Source of the DNA: an uncultured Clostridia bacterium | Lineage (GTDB): Bacteria; Bacillota; Clostridia; Oscillospirales; Ruminococcaceae | Direction: 5' to 3' | Length of the DNA: 64,000 nt | Assembly: GCA_944387915.1 (NCBI GenBank) | Contig: CALXGT010000003.1 | Span: forward strand, 1-64,000 | In this document: positions 63,187 through 64,000 of the stretch, piece after piece | How the letters are laid out: every line of letters starts with the position of its first letter | How positions within the stretch are numbered: the stretch's first letter is position 1 | Translations under genes and position numbers: made by a program | Notes under the pieces: model-generated | Seen by the model: only the letters and a program-made list of their open reading frames with translations | Database searches by the model: none | What the model was told of the DNA's origin: nothing

Positions 63187-64000
63187 ATGAAAAAACGAAG
63201 AGTGGGAAAACTGATTGCCCTTTTTTTGGGTGTGTTTGTGACCGTATTTTGCTGTACCCTGTTTGAGGGGCAAAGCCTTCCCGTTTTTTCCGAAACGGAG
63301 GACGGAACTCCTCTTTTGATCCTTTCCTACGGAGACATTAGCTCTACCGAGAGCAATAAGTCTGTCGTTTCCTTGGACACCCTGAAATCAGATATTGAAT
63401 TTCTTTCCGAAGCCGGCTATGTGTTTATTAACAGCGCGGATCTCATCGCCTATAAGCAGGGGCGGACCACCCTCCCCGAAAAGGCGGTCTGGCTCACTTT
63501 TGACGATGGCTTTGAAAGCGTATATACCTTGGTTTATCCTCTGTTTCAGGAGAAGGGGATTAAGGGCGATGTGTTTGTAGTGGGAAGCTACAGCGATCTT
63601 TACTCGGGAAATCTTTCGGAAAAGCAGGGCGGTTACCTCTCTTACACTCAGCTTAAAGAGCTTTCCGACAGCGGCCTGTTTGAGATTGGAAACCACACCT
63701 ACGCCCTGCACGAGAAAAAAGGGATCGATGGAAGAAAAGGGGTCAAACAGCTTCGGGGAGAAGATGACGAAAGCTACCGGAAAATGCTGATGGAGGATAT
63801 CTTAACCCTCCAAAATCGACTGAACGAGACCATCTATAAGGACAGCCGGGTCTTTTCCTACCCCTTTGGGGTTTACACCGAATTCAGCGAAGAAATCTTA
63901 CGGGATGACCTCGGCTTTTTAATTACGTTGACCTATGACGAGGGAATGAACTACCTTAAGGAGGGAAGTTCCCTTTTTGCCCTTCACCGCTATCAGCGGG
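63187..64000 (+). CDS. Polysaccharide deacetylase (NodB family), cut by window edge
   Basis: At least 271 residues; open at the right edge. Signal-anchor segment LIALFLGVFVTVFCCTLF at residues 8-25. NodB motifs: LTFDDGFES (metal and base Asp), GNHTY (metal His), and SYPFG downstream (motif 3). Secreted or membrane-anchored enzyme removing N-acetyl groups from peptidoglycan or another polymer. ACGGAGG precedes ATG 63187. It is a single gene after the LUD protein, with a 98-base gap. Confidence 0.88.
   Translation, partial: MKKRRVGKLIALFLGVFVTVFCCTLFEGQSLPVFSETEDGTPLLILSYGDISSTESNKSVVSLDTLKSDIEFLSEAGYVFINSADLIAYKQGRTTLPEKAVWLTFDDGFESVYTLVYPLFQEKGIKGDVFVVGSYSDLYSGNLSEKQGGYLSYTQLKELSDSGLFEIGNHTYALHEKKGIDGRKGVKQLRGEDDESYRKMLMEDILTLQNRLNETIYKDSRVFSYPFGVYTEFSEEILRDDLGFLITLTYDEGMNYLKEGSSLFALHRYQR

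Overview
The window is 64 kb of chromosome around the replication origin of a spore-lineage anaerobe, most likely a member of Clostridia (Oscillospiraceae/Christensenellales-like) with mid GC content. The evidence is the gene order rpmH-rnpA-yidD-yidC-jag-mnmE-mnmG-rsmG-noc-soj-parB (leftward) and dnaA-dnaN-yaaA-recF-remB-like-gyrB-gyrA (rightward). Oxygen-protection genes of strict anaerobes (two rubrerythrins) and ferredoxin-dependent IorAB support this. AGGAGG-type ribosome binding sites and several TTG/GTG starts are also typical. No rRNA, tRNA, CRISPR array, prophage or insertion sequence was seen, and no gene looks broken.

Layout. 0.2-5.9 kb: a YfcE-like phosphodiesterase, three small uncharacterised proteins, folC, and clpB behind a CIRCE operator. 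6-8.4 kb (leftward): a DEDDh exonuclease and a MATE transporter. 8.7-12.4 kb: iorA-iorB-paaK, an aryl-pyruvate oxidation operon. 12.5-13.7 kb: an XRE regulator divergent from a zinc-ribbon membrane protein and a tiny membrane protein. 13.8-15.4 kb (leftward): a peroxide-defence group (Dx-like protein, reverse rubrerythrin, classical rubrerythrin). 15.6-18.6 kb: an ECF sigma factor with a probable membrane anti-sigma/beta-propeller partner. 18.6-20.4 kb: a B12-radical SAM protein. 20.6-36.5 kb (rightward): two esterases, ybaK-like, a phosphoesterase, zapA, a U32 peptidase, dut, maf, mreBCD-mrdA, an orphan minD, mgsA, hisS and aspS. 36.6-41 kb (leftward): an ammonium transporter fused to PII, a class B penicillin-binding protein and an acyl-ACP thioesterase. 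41-52 kb (leftward): serS, parB, soj, noc and the rpmH-to-rsmG cluster. 52-64 kb (rightward): dnaA, oriC, dnaN, recF, gyrase genes, ogt, a LUD protein and a polysaccharide deacetylase cut by the window edge.

Functionally the window joins replication initiation (DnaA, a BUS-like origin with DnaA-trios between dnaA and dnaN), origin segregation (Soj, ParB, Noc and two perfect parS sites) and cell shape (MreBCD, PBP2, MinD, ZapA, a second class B PBP). Nothing is unmistakably a new multi-gene system. The most rewarding unexplained items are the Amt-PII fusion with a terminator-like leader, the sigma/beta-propeller pair with an inverted repeat over its promoter, the Dx-like protein in the rubrerythrin operon with a 19-bp palindrome upstream, and a structured leader before mnmE. 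Gene functions rest on recognised motifs read by eye; promoters and terminators are sequence predictions.
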